A DNA stretch of 64,000 bases, taken from the NCBI GenBank assembly GCA_947475245.1, contig CANJLW010000015.1, positions 25,908-89,907 on the forward strand, in the 5' to 3' direction. The notes under the pieces were generated by a model, which was not told the origin of the DNA, did no database searches, and saw only the letters and a program-made list of their open reading frames with translations. A program made the translations under genes and the position numbers. Source of the stretch: Acetobacteraceae bacterium. GTDB taxonomy: Bacteria > Pseudomonadota > Alphaproteobacteria > Acetobacterales > Acetobacteraceae. Of this stretch, positions 18,627 through 25,818 are shown one piece after another. Position 1 is the first letter of the stretch; each line of letters begins with the position of its first letter.

Positions 18627-20087
18627 TCAGGGATGCGCGCTGTCGAGGGCGAGGAACGCGAGCACGCGATCGGTGACCTCTTTCTTGGGGTAGATCGCCG
18701 CCAGCGCCCGCGCCCGGGTCAGCGGATCGCTGGCGAAGAACCGTTCATACAGCACCTGACGGTTGCCGAATGACGAGCAGGCGATGTCCCAGGCCAGATG
18801 GAACAGTCTTACCCGATCGTGCGCCGTCGAGGTGTCGGTGGCCAGATAGCTCTCGATATGACCGGCCAGCGGGGACGCGAAGTCGGCCTTTTGCGGCAGG
18901 ATCATCATGCTGGAGGAGCCCAGCAGTTGCAGGATTTCCACCATCTTCGGGTAGGCGGTCATGAACAGATTGCGCGTCGTTTCCGCCGGCAGCGATGCCG
19001 GGCACATCACGCCGAACTGGTTCGGCTTCGCGTCCGCCTCCGCCGCGCGCATGCAGGCGCGCATCAACTCGGTGTACATGATCAGTTCGCCGATCCGCTC
19101 CTCGGAATGCGGCAAATGCGATGTGCCCAGGGTTTCCGTCATCAACAGCGCGGTGCCCAGCACCAGTTCGCACTTCGCGAGGTTCTTCGCCGCGCCCTGG
19201 TGAGAGGTATGGGCCGATGACATCGTCACCGTCGCGGTGTTGTTCAGCCGCCCGACGTCGCCATAGACAAACACACGCTCCCACGGCACCAGCACATCGT
19301 CGAAGAAGACGATGCTGTCCATTTCCTCGAACCGCGAGCCCAACGGGTGATCGAAGTGGGACCGGCCGTAATCGAAGGTATCGCGACACAGGAAGCGCAG
19401 CCCGGGCGCGCCGCAGGGGATCGCGAAGTTCAGCGCGAAGGGGCTGTGCTGGTCGGTGTGCTGCGCCAGACGGGGGGAATAGACCGCGATCTCGTCCGCG
19501 ATCGGTCCCAAAGTCGCCAGCACCCGCGCGCCGCGCACGATCAGACCGGCGGAGGTCTCCTTAACCACCTGCAAGGCGGTGCCTTCCTGCAGGTTGAACA
19601 TGCCGTCGACCCGGCGGCTGCGTTGCAGGTTGATCAGCGAGTGCGTCAGCACCAGGTCGTTGCGGCTGATATGGTCGTAGTAGCGGCGCATGTTCTCGCC
19701 GAACTCCGGCCGGCCCTCGCCGAAATAATCCGCCGCGCCCGCCCAGGCCGCGAACGTCACGTTCATGAAGTCCGGGGAACGACCCATCATGCCGCAGGTC
19801 GTGCGCGCCCAGTTCAGCATCATGACCCGACGCTTTTCCAGATCCGACTGCGATTGCGGCACGATGAACGATAAGCCGAGCCGACCGTCGCCGCCGGGAT
19901 CGGCAAAGGTCATCGACTCCAGCATATCGGTTCGGCATTGCAGGTCGTACAGCGAGGCGATCGCGTGCGCGCCGCCCGACAGGCCCGGATGCGTCGTCAC
20001 GTCGGTGACGCGTTCCCCGCCCATCCAGATTTCGCGCTCCTGCGACCGGAGGCCGTTCAGATACTCCGCGCCCGTGCGTGCCGGCAT
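18627..20087 (-). CDS. 4-hydroxyphenylacetate 3-monooxygenase (HpaB) family flavin hydroxylase
   Basis: 486 residues from the ATG at 20087 (AAGGA site); 92 upstream in-frame codons are out of register with the family's N-terminus. It begins MPARTGAEYLNGLRSQEREI and continues with HPGLSGGAHAIASLYDLQ, then WARTTCGMMGRSPDFMNVTF and a C-terminal segment with a helical bundle. These are hallmarks of HpaB-like two-component hydroxylases that use FADH2 and O2 on phenols. The matching small flavin reductase (HpaC) is not in the window. Paired with the VOC gene downstream. Substrate may be a phenolic acid; unproven. Confidence 0.92.
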   Translation of the reverse strand: MPARTGAEYLNGLRSQEREIWMGGERVTDVTTHPGLSGGAHAIASLYDLQCRTDMLESMTFADPGGDGRLGLSFIVPQSQSDLEKRRVMMLNWARTTCGMMGRSPDFMNVTFAAWAGAADYFGEGRPEFGENMRRYYDHISRNDLVLTHSLINLQRSRRVDGMFNLQEGTALQVVKETSAGLIVRGARVLATLGPIADEIAVYSPRLAQHTDQHSPFALNFAIPCGAPGLRFLCRDTFDYGRSHFDHPLGSRFEEMDSIVFFDDVLVPWERVFVYGDVGRLNNTATVTMSSAHTSHQGAAKNLAKCELVLGTALLMTETLGTSHLPHSEERIGELIMYTELMRACMRAAEADAKPNQFGVMCPASLPAETTRNLFMTAYPKMVEILQLLGSSSMMILPQKADFASPLAGHIESYLATDTSTAHDRVRLFHLAWDIACSSFGNRQVLYERFFASDPLTRARALAAIYPKKEVTDRVLAFLALDSAHP

Positions 20088-20247
20088 GATTGTTTGTCCT
20101 TGGCGACGTTTCCGTTCGGCAGTGTTCTTGCCCGCGCGGGCGCGGTCAAGCGAACCTGAGTATGGCAAATCGAGGTATGCGTTGCGCGCGCGCGCGGAAA
20201 ATGGGATTGCTCCGCCCCCACTTCCTGTCCGGTTCACGGCGTTTCGT
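20088..20247. other. Divergent promoter region between the HpaB-family gene and the phosphatase gene
   Basis: 160 bp separating divergent starts. AAGGACAAACAATC before 20087 is the leftward ribosome site. No regulator gene is adjacent, and I see no convincing operator palindrome. Confidence 0.45.
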
Positions 20248-20919
20248 ATGAATTCGATCTTCCGAGGCGATGTGAATTCGGCGCGCGGTCGCGCGCTCGC
20301 ATGGGTCGACTCCCTGCTGATCGACCATGCCATCCTCCGGCTGGTCTGGAGCAACGTCGCCACCGTGGAACCCGGCAGGGTCTATCGCGGTAATCACCCC
20401 ACGCCGCAGCGGCTGCGCCGCCTGACGCGGAAATACGGGCTGAAAACCCTGATCAACCTGCGCGGCAAGACGCAAAGCGGCTCCGATGCGCTGTCACGCG
20501 ACGCCGCGCATCGGCTGGGCCTCGATTTTCACGATATCTCCTTGGAAAGCCGCGGCGCGCCGCAGCCCGATCGGATCATGCGGCTGTACGACATTTTCCG
20601 CGACATGCGCGGCCCGGCCTTGTTGCACTGCAAGTCGGGCGCGGACCGGGCCGGTTTGGCCGCCGCGCTGTATGTGATGTTCCAGGGCGGCACCGCCGAA
20701 CAGGCGCTGCGGCAGTTGTCGCTGCGCTACGGACATATCCGGCAGGCGCGGACCGGTATCCTGGATGCCTTCTTCCTGCGGTTCCAACGCGATGCGGAAG
20801 GGCGGATGCCCTTTCTGGATTGGGTGAACCAGGAATACGACCCCATCGCCCTGCGCCGCGATTTCCAGGCCAAGGGGCTGGCCAGCTTCGTCAACGACTG
20901 GGTCCTGGCGCGGGAGTAG
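20248..20919 (+). CDS. Dual-specificity/tyrosine phosphatase family protein
   Basis: 223 residues. The CX5R catalytic loop is LLHCKSGADRAGLAAAL near residues 130-145; a possible general acid lies in DISLESRG. The N-terminal part (VEPGRVYRGNHPTPQRL) and ILDAFFLRFQ C-terminal helix match bacterial DSP-like proteins. No signal peptide. The start ATG at 20248 has only a weak ribosome site; longer in-frame starts overlap the divergent gene and are rejected. It could act on phosphotyrosine, phosphoinositide-like or nucleotide substrates; sequence does not decide. Confidence 0.85.
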   Translation: MNSIFRGDVNSARGRALAWVDSLLIDHAILRLVWSNVATVEPGRVYRGNHPTPQRLRRLTRKYGLKTLINLRGKTQSGSDALSRDAAHRLGLDFHDISLESRGAPQPDRIMRLYDIFRDMRGPALLHCKSGADRAGLAAALYVMFQGGTAEQALRQLSLRYGHIRQARTGILDAFFLRFQRDAEGRMPFLDWVNQEYDPIALRRDFQAKGLASFVNDWVLARE

Positions 20920-21022
20920 CGCCCGCCCAAATAGCAGGCAATCCGACTGGAATTGCCGCTAAACCGGTCGTGACGAACCGCCGCCGTCACTGAAAAGACG
21001 CGACAAACCGACCCCGCCATTC

Positions 21023-21038
21023 CGGCACGCCGCTTGCG
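21023..21038 (+). promoter_or_regulatory. Sigma-54 (RpoN) -24/-12 promoter upstream of nasT
   Basis: CGGCACGCCGCTTGCG: GG at 21024-21025 (-24) and GC at 21036-21037 (-12), with GGCACG and TTGC in the exact spacing of the consensus TGGCACGN4TTGC. Predicted start about 21049, about 50 nt before the GTG of nasT. An interrupted palindrome GGCAAT-N9-ATTGCC (20937-20957) lies ~70-90 bp upstream in the zone where enhancer-binding proteins act. NtrC control is an inference from the nitrogen genes. Confidence 0.75.
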
Positions 21039-21099
21039 TTGTGCATCGCAGCATGACGCGATCGCACGGTGCGGCGCGGCTTGGAAATGGCGGCTTCAG

Positions 21100-21675
21100 G
21101 TGAACATCCTTCTGGCGGACGACAATGCCGAACGAGCAACGGCCCTCGCGCTGACTCTCAGCGCCGATCCGGGCGTGACCGTCTCGCGACTGCGACAAGG
21201 AGAGTTGCTGTCCGACGCCGTCGCCGCGCAGGCGCCCGATATCGTGCTGGTCGATATGGCGCGTCCGGATCGCGATGCGTTGGAAGGCATTCGCCAGGTC
21301 GCCCGCGACAATCCCCGCCCGATCGTGCTGTTCGTCGACGAAGACGATCCCGCCTTCATGGAAGACGCCATCGGCGCCGGGGTGTCGTCCTACAACGTCG
21401 TCGGCCTGTCGCAGCCGGATGTGAAACCCATCCTGCGCGCCGCCGCCGCCCTGTTCCGCCGCCATCAGAGCGTGGCCGGCGAACTGCGTCAGGCGGAAAA
21501 GCGCCTGCTGGAGCGCGAAATCATCGATCGCGCCAAGGCGATCCTGATCAAGCAGCGAAAATACAACGAGCCCGAGGCCTATAAATGGCTGCGTCGGCAG
21601 GCGATGTGCAGCGCGCGTCGCATTGTCGATATCGCCCAGGACCTCGTGCAAGCGCATAAAGGTGACGCGGCATGA
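21100..21675 (+). CDS. nasT: NasT-type ANTAR response regulator (RNA antiterminator)
   Basis: 191 residues from a GTG at 21100. Longer in-frame starts would place codons inside the sigma-54 promoter. A receiver-like domain comes first (VNILLADDNAERATALAL, LVDMARPD, acidic pocket kept), then a coiled linker (AEKRLLEREIIDRAKAILIK) and the ANTAR three-helix domain at about 130-185 (DRAKAILIKQRKYNEPEAYK). ANTAR proteins bind paired RNA hairpins and prevent termination. It overlaps nasS by 4 bp, giving a classic nasTS pair, and precedes the nitrate/nitrite reductase genes whose leader carries an ANTAR-like hairpin. Confidence 0.9.
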   Translation: MNILLADDNAERATALALTLSADPGVTVSRLRQGELLSDAVAAQAPDIVLVDMARPDRDALEGIRQVARDNPRPIVLFVDEDDPAFMEDAIGAGVSSYNVVGLSQPDVKPILRAAAALFRRHQSVAGELRQAEKRLLEREIIDRAKAILIKQRKYNEPEAYKWLRRQAMCSARRIVDIAQDLVQAHKGDAA

Positions 21676-22709
21676 CGACCCCCATTCGGATTGGCCTCCT
21701 CCGTCTCGTCGACAGCGCCCCGGTTGTCGTCGCCGACGCGCTCGGCTTTTTCGCCGACCTGGGTCTGGAGGTCGAACTCTCCGTCGAACCCTCCTGGGCC
21801 AATACCATGGACAAGCTCGGCTATGGCCTGCTCGACGCCGCGGTGATGCTGCCGCCCTTGGCGCTGGCCGCGGCGCTGGGCCTGCGCGGCCCCAAGGTGG
21901 ACCTGATCGTGCCGATGGGGCTGACCCAGGGCGGCAATGCCATCGTGGTCGGCGCGGGCATCGATCCCATCCCCGGGCAGGATGTCGTGGGTTGGCTTCA
22001 GGCCCATCCCGAACCGCCGCGCTTCGGCGTCGTGCACCGGTTTTCCACCCATAACCTGCTGCTGCGTTACTGGCTGGCGCTGGGCGGGGCCGATCCGGAT
22101 CGTGACATCGAAACCGTGGTGGTGCCGCCGGAACAAATGGTCGCCGCATTGCGCGACGGGCGCGTGACCGGTTTCTGCGCCGGCGCCCCCTGGGGCGATG
22201 TCGCTCAGGCAGCCGGTGTCGGCCGCGTCGTCCTCGGCACGTCCAGCATCTGGCCGTTTCACCCGGAAAAATGCCTCGCCGTGCACGGCGGATGGGCGGC
22301 GGCGAATGCCGAATCCCTGCATCTGCTGATCGCGGCGCTGCTGCGCGCGCAACTGGTGTGCGATTCCGCCTCCGACGCGCCGGAAGTGGCGCGGATGCTC
22401 GCCGATCCCAACCTGTTGGCCCTACCGGAAGCGGAAAGCCGTTCCGCCCTGCCGGGCGGCAATGGCGTGGAACGCATCCATTTCCATGCCGCGGGGGCCT
22501 GGCTGCCGGCGATCCCGCACGCGCTTTGGTTCCTGCGGGAAATGCGGCGCTGGGGCTGGATTGCCGATACGGTCGACCTTCCGGCCGTCGCGCGCGCGGT
22601 CTATCGGCCGGATATCCTGGTCAAGGTGTTGGGCGCGGAAGGGCTGGGGCCTCGGCAGGAAGCGAGCACAAGCGGCCTGCGGGCGAGCCTGACGGAAATG
22701 GCGGTTTAA
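21672..22709 (+). CDS. nasS: NasS-type cytoplasmic nitrate sensor (NrtA-like)
   Basis: 345 residues of the NrtA/CmpA binding-protein fold. There is no signal peptide (MTTPIRIGLLRLVDSAPVVV), as expected for a cytosolic sensor rather than a transporter receptor. Recognisable blocks are GFFADLGLEVELSVEPSWAN, DAAVMLPPLALA and FCAGAPWGDVAQAAG. NasS holds NasT inactive without nitrate or nitrite and releases it when ligand binds (known for Paracoccus and Azotobacter). The start overlaps nasT by ATGA. It is followed by a 317-bp leader region and nirB. Confidence 0.9.
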   Translation: MTTPIRIGLLRLVDSAPVVVADALGFFADLGLEVELSVEPSWANTMDKLGYGLLDAAVMLPPLALAAALGLRGPKVDLIVPMGLTQGGNAIVVGAGIDPIPGQDVVGWLQAHPEPPRFGVVHRFSTHNLLLRYWLALGGADPDRDIETVVVPPEQMVAALRDGRVTGFCAGAPWGDVAQAAGVGRVVLGTSSIWPFHPEKCLAVHGGWAAANAESLHLLIAALLRAQLVCDSASDAPEVARMLADPNLLALPEAESRSALPGGNGVERIHFHAAGAWLPAIPHALWFLREMRRWGWIADTVDLPAVARAVYRPDILVKVLGAEGLGPRQEASTSGLRASLTEMAV

Positions 22710-22727
22710 TGGTCGTTCAACGACCAT
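22709..22727. promoter_or_regulatory. Perfect 19-bp palindrome at the end of nasS
   Basis: ATGGTCG-TTCAA-CGACCAT begins at the last base of the nasS stop codon. It could form a 7-bp RNA hairpin ending nasTS transcription, though the following sequence (ATGACTAAATATTATACATT) is AT-rich without a T run. Equally, it could be an operator or enhancer site about 95-110 bp upstream of the nirB sigma-54 promoter. Confidence 0.55.
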
Positions 22728-22820
22728 ATGACTAAATATTATACATTTACCGCGACGCAGTGATGCCGAAGGGCCTCGGAAACTGCTTCCATAATCGCCA
22801 ATTCGCCTCAATCCGAAACA

Positions 22821-22836
22821 TGGCCCCGATATTGCT
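22821..22836 (+). promoter_or_regulatory. Sigma-54 (RpoN) -24/-12 promoter of the nirB-nirD-nasA-cobA operon
   Basis: TGGCCCCGATATTGCT: GG at 22822-22823 and GC at 22834-22835 with TTGCT, correct -24/-12 spacing. The third to fifth positions (CCC for CAC) deviate slightly. Predicted transcription start near 22847, giving a 180-nt leader that contains the ANTAR-like hairpin. It pairs with the nasT promoter at 21023, so both transcription units look RpoN-dependent. Confidence 0.7.
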
Positions 22837-22869
22837 AGACTAACCCCAGTGGCGCCGCGTGCGTCCGGC

Positions 22870-22891
22870 GTCGCCTCAAGGATGAGGCGAC
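22870..22891 (+). promoter_or_regulatory. ANTAR-type hexaloop hairpin in the nirB leader (putative NasT target)
   Basis: A perfect 8-bp stem GTCGCCTC (22870-22877) / GAGGCGAC (22884-22891) encloses the hexaloop AAGGAT (22878-22883). The ANTAR RNA consensus needs a six-base loop with A at position 1 and G at position 4; both are present. An outer GTGGCG / CGCCAC pairing (22849-22854 with 22892-22897) would enclose it. Just upstream CGCCG/CGGCG forms a hairpin with an 8-base loop lacking the A1/G4 pattern, so the first hairpin of the canonical pair is not clear. Confidence 0.65.
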
Positions 22892-22900
22892 CGCCACATC

Positions 22901-22916
22901 GAAGCGGAAACGCTTC
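22901..22916 (+). promoter_or_regulatory. Leader hairpin following the ANTAR-like stem (possible attenuator part)
   Basis: GAAGCG-GAAA-CGCTTC, a 6-bp stem with a GNRA tetraloop, 9 nt after the hexaloop hairpin. A second imperfect stem, TCATCG (22920-22925) with CGATGA (22939-22944), follows. Neither has a T run, so an intrinsic terminator is not proven; Rho-dependent attenuation or a translational effect remains possible. Confidence 0.4.
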
Positions 22917-23026
22917 CGATCATCGACCGGTGGGCCAACGATGACCCGCCTGCACGAGTGAACCTCCATGCACGCATCATTTCTTCGCCCCATGGCACCC
23001 ACTGCCGATCGCGCGGGGGGCCGGTC

Positions 23027-25465
23027 ATGAACATGATCGCCCCACGGCGTCGGCGCCTCGTGCTGATCGGCAACGGCATGGCCGGCATCCGCACGATCGA
23101 GGAAATCCAAAGCCGAGCGGACAGGGCGTTCGCGGTGACGGTGTTTGGGGCGGAGCCGTTTGGGAATTATGACCGCATCATGCTGTCGCCCGTGCTGGCC
23201 GGCGAAAAGCGCTTCGACGACATCGTGACCCATGATCGGTCCTGGTACGAAGCGCAGCAGATCGAGTTGATCGCCGGTGAGGCCGTGGTCGCGATCAATC
23301 GGGCGGCGCGCACTGTGACCGGGGCGAACGGCACGGTTCGGCCCTACGATGTGCTGCTGATCGCCACCGGGTCCAACCCCGTCATCATTCCCGTGCCCGG
23401 CCATAAGCTGTCGGGGGTGATCGGCTTCCGCGACATCGCCGACGTCGAAACGATGTTGTCCTCCGGCGGCCCCGGCAAGCGCGCGGTCGTCATCGGCGGC
23501 GGGCTGTTGGGTCTGGAAGCGGCCAATGGGCTCGCGCGCGGCGGCACGGATGTCACCGTTCTGCATCTGATGCCGACGTTGATGGAACGTCAGCTCGATC
23601 CGGTTTCCGCCGAACTGCTGAAGCAGGACCTTACGAAGCGCGGCGTGAGTGTGATCACGGAAGCGAATACCGCCGCGATCGAGGGGACGGATCGGGTAGA
23701 GGCCGTGGTGCTGAAGGACGGCACGCGCCTGGCGGCCGATCTGGTCGTGATGGCCGCCGGCATTCGCCCGAACATCGCCCTGGGACGAGAGGCCGGGTTG
23801 GACTGCGGCCGGGGCATTCAGGTCGACGACGGCATGCGCACCTCCGACCCCGACATCTACGCGGTCGGCGAATGCATCGAACATCGCGGTGCGCTGTTCG
23901 GCCTGGTGGCGCCGCTATGGGATATGGCGAAGGTCGCCGCGGATCGCATCACCGGTGTCGCCGAGTCCGACTACGTGCCGGCGGTGTCCGGCACGCGCCT
24001 GAAGGTGACGGGGATCGACATGTTCTCCGCCGGGGATTTCACCGGCGACGAAACGTCCGAAGACATCGTGTTCCGCGACGCCGCGCGCGGCGTACACAAG
24101 AAGCTGGTCATCCGGGACGATCGCCTGATCGGCGCGGTGCTGTATGGCGAAGCGCGCGACAGCGGCTGGTATTTTGAGATGATCCGCAACGCAACCGATG
24201 TATCCGCGCTGCGCGATACCTTGGTCTTCGGCCCGTCGGTGTCCGGTGCCGAGGGGCCGTCGGTGGAGGGTCTGTCGGACTCGGCGGAAATCTGCGGCTG
24301 CAACGGCGTGTCCAAGGGGCGCATTCTGGCCGCCATCGCGGAACACGGATTGACGACGGTCGACGACGTGCGCGCGCGGACCAAGGCCTCGGCGTCCTGC
24401 GGGTCCTGCACCTGTCAGGTGGAAGCGCTGCTGTCGCTGGCCTCCGGCGGCGCATACGACGCGACGCCGAAAATCCGCGCGGTCTGCAAATGCACAACCC
24501 ACGGCCACGATGCCGTTCGGGCGGCGATCGTCGAGCGTGGGCTGAAATCCATTCCGGCGGTGATGCGCGCGATGGACTGGACCACGCCGGATGGCTGCGC
24601 GTCCTGCCGTCCCGCACTGAACTATTATCTGCTGTGCGCCTGGCCCGGTGAATACCGCGACGATTCCCGCTCCCGCTTCGTGAACGAGCGGATGCACGCG
24701 AACATCCAGAAAGACGGCACCTATTCCGTCGTGCCGCGGATGTGGGGCGGTGTGACGACATCGGCCGAACTGCGCGCCATCGCCGATGTCGTCGATAAGC
24801 ACGGCATCCCCACGGTGAAGGTCACCGGCGGTCAGCGCATCGATCTGCTGGGTGTGCGGAAGGAGCAGTTGCCCGATGTCTGGCGCGATCTGAACGCCGC
24901 CGGGATGGTGTCCGGCCATGCCTACGGCAAGGCATTGCGCACGGTTAAAACCTGCGTCGGCTCCGAATGGTGCCGCTTCGGCACCCAGGACTCCACGGCG
25001 ATGGGCATCGCCCTGGAGAAAATGACCTGGGGCAGTTGGACCCCGCACAAGACCAAGATGGCGGTATCGGGCTGCCCGCGAAACTGCGCGGAGGCGACGA
25101 TCAAGGATTTCGGAGTCATCGCGACGGAAAGCGGGTGGGACATCCATGTCGCGGGGAATGGCGGCATCAAGGTGCGGGTCACCGACCTGATCGCCAAGGT
25201 CACGACGGAAGACGAAGTGCTGGAATGGTCCGCCGCCTTCATGCAGGTCTATCGGGAAGAGGCCTGGTACCTCGAACGCACCGCGCATTGGGTGGAACGG
25301 GTCGGCATCGAGCATGTGCGGCAACGACTGGCGGATGCCGGCGCGCGCGCCCTGCTGCGGGAACGGTTTCTGGAAAGCCAGCGCCATTCTCAGCGCGACC
25401 CCTGGGCCGATCGCGCGGCGGGCGTGGAAGCGCATGAGTTCCGTCCCCTGGCGACGGTGGAGTGA
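23027..25465 (+). CDS. nirB: Assimilatory nitrite reductase, NAD(P)H-dependent large subunit
   Basis: 812 residues from the ATG at 23027. It reduces nitrite to ammonium with six electrons. Domains: FAD-binding GNGMAG at 15-20, NAD-binding VIGGGLLGLEAANG near 155, a BFD-type [2Fe-2S] segment (CGCNGVSKG near 423, CGSCTCQ near 458), a second Cys-rich segment (VCKCTTHGHD, CASCRPALNYY), ferredoxin-like half-domains, and the siroheme/[4Fe-4S] site CX5C (CVGSEWC, 642-648) plus CX3C (CPRNC, 682-686). An upstream in-frame ATG at 22958 adds 23 residues and is less likely. First structural gene of the operon. Confidence 0.95.
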   Translation: MNMIAPRRRRLVLIGNGMAGIRTIEEIQSRADRAFAVTVFGAEPFGNYDRIMLSPVLAGEKRFDDIVTHDRSWYEAQQIELIAGEAVVAINRAARTVTGANGTVRPYDVLLIATGSNPVIIPVPGHKLSGVIGFRDIADVETMLSSGGPGKRAVVIGGGLLGLEAANGLARGGTDVTVLHLMPTLMERQLDPVSAELLKQDLTKRGVSVITEANTAAIEGTDRVEAVVLKDGTRLAADLVVMAAGIRPNIALGREAGLDCGRGIQVDDGMRTSDPDIYAVGECIEHRGALFGLVAPLWDMAKVAADRITGVAESDYVPAVSGTRLKVTGIDMFSAGDFTGDETSEDIVFRDAARGVHKKLVIRDDRLIGAVLYGEARDSGWYFEMIRNATDVSALRDTLVFGPSVSGAEGPSVEGLSDSAEICGCNGVSKGRILAAIAEHGLTTVDDVRARTKASASCGSCTCQVEALLSLASGGAYDATPKIRAVCKCTTHGHDAVRAAIVERGLKSIPAVMRAMDWTTPDGCASCRPALNYYLLCAWPGEYRDDSRSRFVNERMHANIQKDGTYSVVPRMWGGVTTSAELRAIADVVDKHGIPTVKVTGGQRIDLLGVRKEQLPDVWRDLNAAGMVSGHAYGKALRTVKTCVGSEWCRFGTQDSTAMGIALEKMTWGSWTPHKTKMAVSGCPRNCAEATIKDFGVIATESGWDIHVAGNGGIKVRVTDLIAKVTTEDEVLEWSAAFMQVYREEAWYLERTAHWVERVGIEHVRQRLADAGARALLRERFLESQRHSQRDPWADRAAGVEAHEFRPLATVE

Positions 25466-25470
25466 CGGCG

Positions 25471-25818
25471 ATGACCATCGACTCCTCCGCGTCCGACGCC
25501 ACCCTGATCTGGCGCGATGTCGGCTGTATCGACGACATTCCCCGCCTGCGCGCGCGGGTCGTGAAAACCCTGACGGTCGACATCGCGCTGTTCCGCACCG
25601 AAGACGATCGCATCTTCGCGCTGCACGATCGCTGCCCGCACAAGGCGGGCAAGCTGTCGCAGGGCATCGTCCACGGCGACCAGGTCACCTGTCCGCTGCA
25701 TAACTGGATCGTCGGTCTCGCCACCGGAGAGGCCAAATCCCCCGACGAAGGCTGCGTGCCTAAGGTGCCGGTGCGGCTGGAGGGGACGCGGATTCTGCTG
25801 GGAGTCGCGGCGCCGTGA
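25471..25818 (+). CDS. nirD: Nitrite reductase small subunit, Rieske-type
   Basis: 115 residues from the ATG at 25471 (GTGGAG ribosome site); a GTG at 25462 overlapping the nirB stop is the alternative. The Rieske-like pattern keeps both ligand pairs, CPH (HDRCPHKAGKL) and CPLH (VTCPLHNWIVGL), so a [2Fe-2S] cluster may be bound; many NirD proteins have lost these. It supports electron transfer or assembly of the NirB enzyme. It overlaps nasA by 4 bp (GTGA). Confidence 0.92.
   Translation: MTIDSSASDATLIWRDVGCIDDIPRLRARVVKTLTVDIALFRTEDDRIFALHDRCPHKAGKLSQGIVHGDQVTCPLHNWIVGLATGEAKSPDEGCVPKVPVRLEGTRILLGVAAP

Noticed and set aside
22766..22779. Stem CCGA/TCGG with hexaloop AGGGCC as the first ANTAR hairpin
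   Set aside because: It lies upstream of the predicted sigma-54 start near 22847, so it would not be in the RNA, and the 4-bp stem is weak.
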